This document shows, one piece after another, positions 61,174-64,000 of a DNA stretch of 64,000 nt (the stretch's first letter is position 1; the number at the start of each line of letters is the position of its first letter). The position numbers and the translations under genes were made by a program. The notes under the pieces are model-generated. The model was given only the letters and a program-made list of their open reading frames with translations. It was not told the origin of the DNA and did not search any database. This stretch comes from Desulfocurvibacter africanus subsp. africanus DSM 2603 (GTDB lineage: Bacteria; Desulfobacterota; Desulfovibrionia; Desulfovibrionales; Desulfovibrionaceae): contig NZ_AULZ01000001.1 in NCBI RefSeq assembly GCF_000422545.1, positions 186,001-250,000 on the forward strand, read 5' to 3'.

Positions 61174-61764
61174 ATGGTGGACATGCCAAAGCTGTTGTTA
61201 GCTCTCGCCATATTCGCCGGTCTGCTTTTGCAGGCTGGACCAAGCTCAGGCCAGGATTGTGGCCTGCGGCTCGACGCCGGGATCGCCCGAGGCGGAGAGG
61301 AATTACGTATTCCCCTGGCGGCCGTGACCTTCCTCGATACGCCCGCGCCTGAACTTCGCGCACTGCCCGGATTGCCGCCCGGCTGGGCGCAGCACCCCGC
61401 CATAAACGCTTTGCCGCATCAGGACACATTGAGCATGTCGTTTGCGCAAACGTATCTTCCCTGCAACACGGGCATCACGTTTATGCCCTATGTCGGCGGC
61501 TGGGCCGCCCCTCTGGACTGGTACGCCGAAAGTGACAGCCTCGCGCCCGGTGATCAATCCGGGGCAAGGTTTGCCTGGAACTTCGGTGGCGGCATTGTCT
61601 GGTTTTTCCGCGATGTACTGGGCGTGGATTTTGGCCTGCGCTGGACCGAGAAGGACGTCAGGGTCAGCAGCGACGGTCTGCGCATTGGCGATATCCGCAC
61701 ACACGGCAAGCTTAACCTGCAAGAGCAGTCGGTGCATGTGAATGTCTCGATGCCCCTGCGCTAA
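61174..61764 (+). CDS. Exported protein, probably an outer-membrane beta-barrel
   Basis: 196 aa from the ATG at 61174; an ATG at 61183 is equally good (neither has a strong ribosome site). Signal peptide (LLLALAIFAGLLLQAGPSSG). The mature sequence alternates hydrophobic and polar residues typical of small barrels: FMPYVGGWAAPLDWYAES, FAWNFGGGIVWFFRDVLG, VDFGLRWTEKDVRVSSDG and ending QSVHVNVSMPLR. The final residue is Arg rather than the usual aromatic. An unusual feature is two Cys. Function unknown. Confidence 0.6.
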   Translation: MVDMPKLLLALAIFAGLLLQAGPSSGQDCGLRLDAGIARGGEELRIPLAAVTFLDTPAPELRALPGLPPGWAQHPAINALPHQDTLSMSFAQTYLPCNTGITFMPYVGGWAAPLDWYAESDSLAPGDQSGARFAWNFGGGIVWFFRDVLGVDFGLRWTEKDVRVSSDGLRIGDIRTHGKLNLQEQSVHVNVSMPLR

Positions 61765-61951
61765 AACTCGCTTCAGCCCATTAATCAGTACAACCGCCAG
61801 AATCGAGAGAGCCTCCCTGTCTTGCTTCGCGGACCGAAACCCGTAGTCGCCGCCAACTTTCGGAGCATGCTGCGACATGCGTGATTCCGGGCTCTGCCTA
61901 TGCTAGACTGGCGTAGGTCCGTGGTCGCGGGATCACGAAAGAGGGTGCGCC

Positions 61952-63628
61952 ATGCTACGCAATCTGTCCATCGCATCGAGAATCTTCCTGTTGCTGGCCT
62001 TGACCTGCACGTACGCTCTGGTTCTGGTGGCGGCGTTCACCTTCACGGCTAAGCGCATCGAGCGCGCCAGCGTTCAGGAGATGGGAGCGGCCATGCTCCG
62101 GGCACAGCAGGAGAAGGTCAAGGTGGCCACGCACTCCATGGCCGTGGCCCTGGGACACCTGCTGGATGACGTCGATAACCCGGCCCGGCGCGACGCCCTC
62201 GCGCGTGAGGCCGTCGGACCGTTGCGTTTCGAGCCGGACCGTTCCGGCTACTTCTTTGTCTTCGAGGGTACACGCAACGTGGCCTTGCCTGGGCAACCCA
62301 AGTACCAGGGCCAGGACATGCGCGACATACGCGACAAAGAGGGCGTCTTTCTGGTGCGCGAGTTGGAGGAGCGCGCACGCCAAGGCGGCGGTTTCGTTCG
62401 CTACCGTTTTCCCTTGCCCGGCGGACAGGAGGATGAGCCCAAGCTAGGCTACGCTGAAATCATCCCGGACACGGACCTGTGGATCGGCACAGGCGTCTAC
62501 CTAGCGAATGTGGAACGTGAGAAGACCGCTCTGGTGCGTATAATCGACTCGCTTTTTGTGCGGCACATGACCGTGGCCCTGCTCGGCTTTGCCACGACCT
62601 TCTTGGCCATGGGCTTGGTGGCTCTGTCCGTGGCGCGCAGCATCGTACAGCCTATCTCACAGGTCACGCGCGCCGCCGTGCGCATCGCCAACGGTGAACT
62701 GGACGTGGTGCTGCCCGCCGCTGGCAAGGACGAGATCTCGAGCATGCAGGATGCCTTGAACCGCATGTCGCGCATTTTGAAGCACGACATCGAGATTATC
62801 CAGACACGCACGGATTTCGCCGAGGAACAGGCGCGCATCGCCCGCGACGCCTTGCGCGAGACCGAGGTGGCCAACCGCGAGGTGCTGCGCCAGATCACCG
62901 AACGCGTGGAGAGCCTGCGCAAGATCACCATGGCCGTGGCCCATCAATTGCGCAACCCCATGACCATCATCGGCGGCTTCGCCCGCGTGCTGTCGCGCAA
63001 GCCCGAACTGCAGGGCGAGTACCTGGAATATCTGGACGGTATACTGGAAGCCGCGAGCCGCATCGAGCGCATCACGGACGTGGTTTCCGACTACAGCTCC
63101 CTTCGCCTGGGCGCGCTGCATCCGACGCCGGTTACGGAATTGGTGGAGGAGGCTCGCGCCGCGAGCGAAGCAAAGACCGCGGCTCTGGCCCGCCGCGTAT
63201 CCTGGAAGATCGACGTGCAACCCGTATGCATCCCCGTGGACAAGGAACTCATGACATGGGCCTTGACCGAGCTCCTGGATAATGCCGTGGAGTCCCTTCC
63301 GGGCGGAATGGGCGAGGTGCGCGTCGGAGCCAAGCGGGAAAATGGGGCCGTGGTTCTGGAGATCTCCGACACGGGCCGGGGCATCCCCGAGGCCGAAATG
63401 CCCTATATCCTGGACCCCTTTTACTCAACCAAGGCCGTGGCCGTGGGCATCGGCCTGCCCAAGACCGACAGGATCATCCACGAACACGGCGGAACCATGC
63501 GCATAACCAGCACCGTGGGCCAGGGCACCACAGTGACCATCCGTCTGCCCGTGGAGCACAGACGGTCGCAGGACCCGGCCTCCTGCAAGGACTCTCCCGT
63601 TTCCAAGAACGCTCTTGCGGAGGGCTGA
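61952..63628 (+). CDS. Membrane sensor histidine kinase (Cache-HAMP-HisKA-HATPase)
   Basis: 558 aa. Helix 1 (IFLLLALTCTYALVLVAAFT) and helix 2 (VALLGFATTFLAMGLVALSV, about 208-228) flank a periplasmic single-Cache domain (residues 40-200; DRSGYFFVFEG, GYAEIIPDTDLWIGTGVYL). HAMP with ARSIVQPISQVTRAAVRIAN follows, then a coiled coil. HisKA has H331 in AVAHQLRNPMTIIGGFARVL, and the ATPase has TELLDNAVESLPGG, ISDTGRGIP and VGIGLPKTDRIIHEHGG. No response regulator is adjacent. The stop codon overlaps the next gene's start (TGATG), so it is coupled to the App1-like gene. Confidence 0.93.
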   Translation: MLRNLSIASRIFLLLALTCTYALVLVAAFTFTAKRIERASVQEMGAAMLRAQQEKVKVATHSMAVALGHLLDDVDNPARRDALAREAVGPLRFEPDRSGYFFVFEGTRNVALPGQPKYQGQDMRDIRDKEGVFLVRELEERARQGGGFVRYRFPLPGGQEDEPKLGYAEIIPDTDLWIGTGVYLANVEREKTALVRIIDSLFVRHMTVALLGFATTFLAMGLVALSVARSIVQPISQVTRAAVRIANGELDVVLPAAGKDEISSMQDALNRMSRILKHDIEIIQTRTDFAEEQARIARDALRETEVANREVLRQITERVESLRKITMAVAHQLRNPMTIIGGFARVLSRKPELQGEYLEYLDGILEAASRIERITDVVSDYSSLRLGALHPTPVTELVEEARAASEAKTAALARRVSWKIDVQPVCIPVDKELMTWALTELLDNAVESLPGGMGEVRVGAKRENGAVVLEISDTGRGIPEAEMPYILDPFYSTKAVAVGIGLPKTDRIIHEHGGTMRITSTVGQGTTVTIRLPVEHRRSQDPASCKDSPVSKNALAEG

Positions 63629-64000
63629 TGGAGCCTCGCGCCTTTGAAAACTCGACAACCAGCGCCCCGATCATGATCCTGCGCCGCTTCGCAATCCTCG
63701 CCTCCCGCTACCTGCTCCTGGTCCGCTGCGGCCTCAAGCGCCGGCTGGGCCTGCTTGGACCGCTGCAGATCCTGGCCTATCGCACCTACGGCAACAGCCG
63801 CGAACTGCTCGTGCGCGGCCGGGTGGTGGAGCGCAAGGACGTGCGGCCGTCCCGTGAAACCGACGGCATGTGGCGGAACCTGTGCAATGCCTGGCGCGGC
63901 ATGTCGCGCCTGCCCGTGCCCGGCGCGCGTGTCGCGGCCGAATTCCAGGGCTGCCGCAGAGAAACCGTGGCCAACGATCGCGGCTTCTTCGAGTTGCGCC
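63628..64000 (+). CDS. App1-like (DUF2183) family protein, N-terminal part only
   Basis: First 124 codons; the gene continues beyond the window. The ATG overlaps the kinase stop (63626-63630). A single hydrophobic or amphipathic N-terminal stretch (FAILASRYLLLVRCG), then PLQILAYRTYGNSRELLVRG and WRNLCNAWRGMSRLPVPGAR, with VAAEFQG and GFFELR, match the N-terminal beta-rich module that precedes the phosphatase domain of App1/DUF2183 proteins. Catalytic residues are outside the window, so function is inferred from family likeness only. Confidence 0.65.
   Translation, partial: MEPRAFENSTTSAPIMILRRFAILASRYLLLVRCGLKRRLGLLGPLQILAYRTYGNSRELLVRGRVVERKDVRPSRETDGMWRNLCNAWRGMSRLPVPGARVAAEFQGCRRETVANDRGFFELR

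Overview
The window is GC-rich, gene-dense bacterial chromosome. It most resembles a Desulfovibrionaceae-type sulfate reducer (Desulfovibrio / Desulfocurvibacter). That is an inference from gene content: a TupA-like tungstate-binding protein, the ribosome/SRP cluster ffh-rpsP-khpA-rimM-trmD-rplS-rnhB-yraN with trmD fused to a second SPOUT methyltransferase domain, a rhodanese-ferritin fusion, and many PAS/Cache/GAF signalling proteins. I see no rRNA, tRNA, CRISPR array or intact insertion sequence. At least four ~110-130 bp MITE-like elements and a second family of GC-rich hairpin repeats are scattered through it.

Layout. 1-6.4 kb: 3' part of a hybrid histidine kinase, an orphan TupA-like protein with a candidate operator, a cysteine-rich membrane protein, coaX, and eno carrying an odd Cys-rich tail. 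6.4-11.7 kb: an NTF2-like protein, folD, a PEBP-like secreted protein, an AlkD-like repair protein, a UbiB-family kinase and a phasin-like coiled-coil gene bracketed by two MITEs. 11.8-19.3 kb: a translationally coupled pair, a secreted dikinase-like protein (phosphohistidine domain before ATP-grasp) and a class-A-like serine hydrolase, then a PQQ-type sugar dehydrogenase and an amidohydrolase. 19.4-27 kb: rfbC, a YhcH-family protein, a MacAB-type export set interrupted by a rhodanese-ferritin gene, and pgm. 27-32.6 kb: hflK-hflC, an S24 repressor-like regulator, panB, a small conserved-looking protein and a Gate-domain membrane protein. 32.6-41.5 kb: a TLC-like nucleotide-transporter homologue, a second serine hydrolase, YihY with a C-terminal extension, a very large AsmA-like protein and an ElyC/YdcF-like protein. 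41.5-50.2 kb: a decayed glycosyltransferase, an aminotransferase and the ribosome-assembly operon, all on the minus strand. 50.5-58.3 kb: a GAF protein with a kinase-like helix but no ATPase, an NTF2-like secreted protein, a coupled hydantoinase/oxoprolinase + HDAC-fold pair, a small membrane protein, and a rhodanese divergent from a YcaO enzyme. 58.5-61 kb: a TPP riboswitch followed by a CytX-type permease and thiM (thiamine salvage). 61-64 kb: a small exported protein and a Cache/HAMP histidine kinase coupled to an App1-like gene that runs off the window.

How the parts relate. The ribosome cluster combines SRP (ffh), 30S assembly (rimM, rpsP, KhpA), tRNA G37 methylation (trmD) and L19. The thiamine segment imports or salvages the pyrimidine and phosphorylates the thiazole under TPP control. 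The pairs most worth experimental attention are the secreted dikinase-like/serine hydrolase pair, the YcaO/rhodanese pair and the HyuA/HDAC pair: in each the family is recognisable but the pathway is not. All calls come from reading the sequence; no database search was possible.
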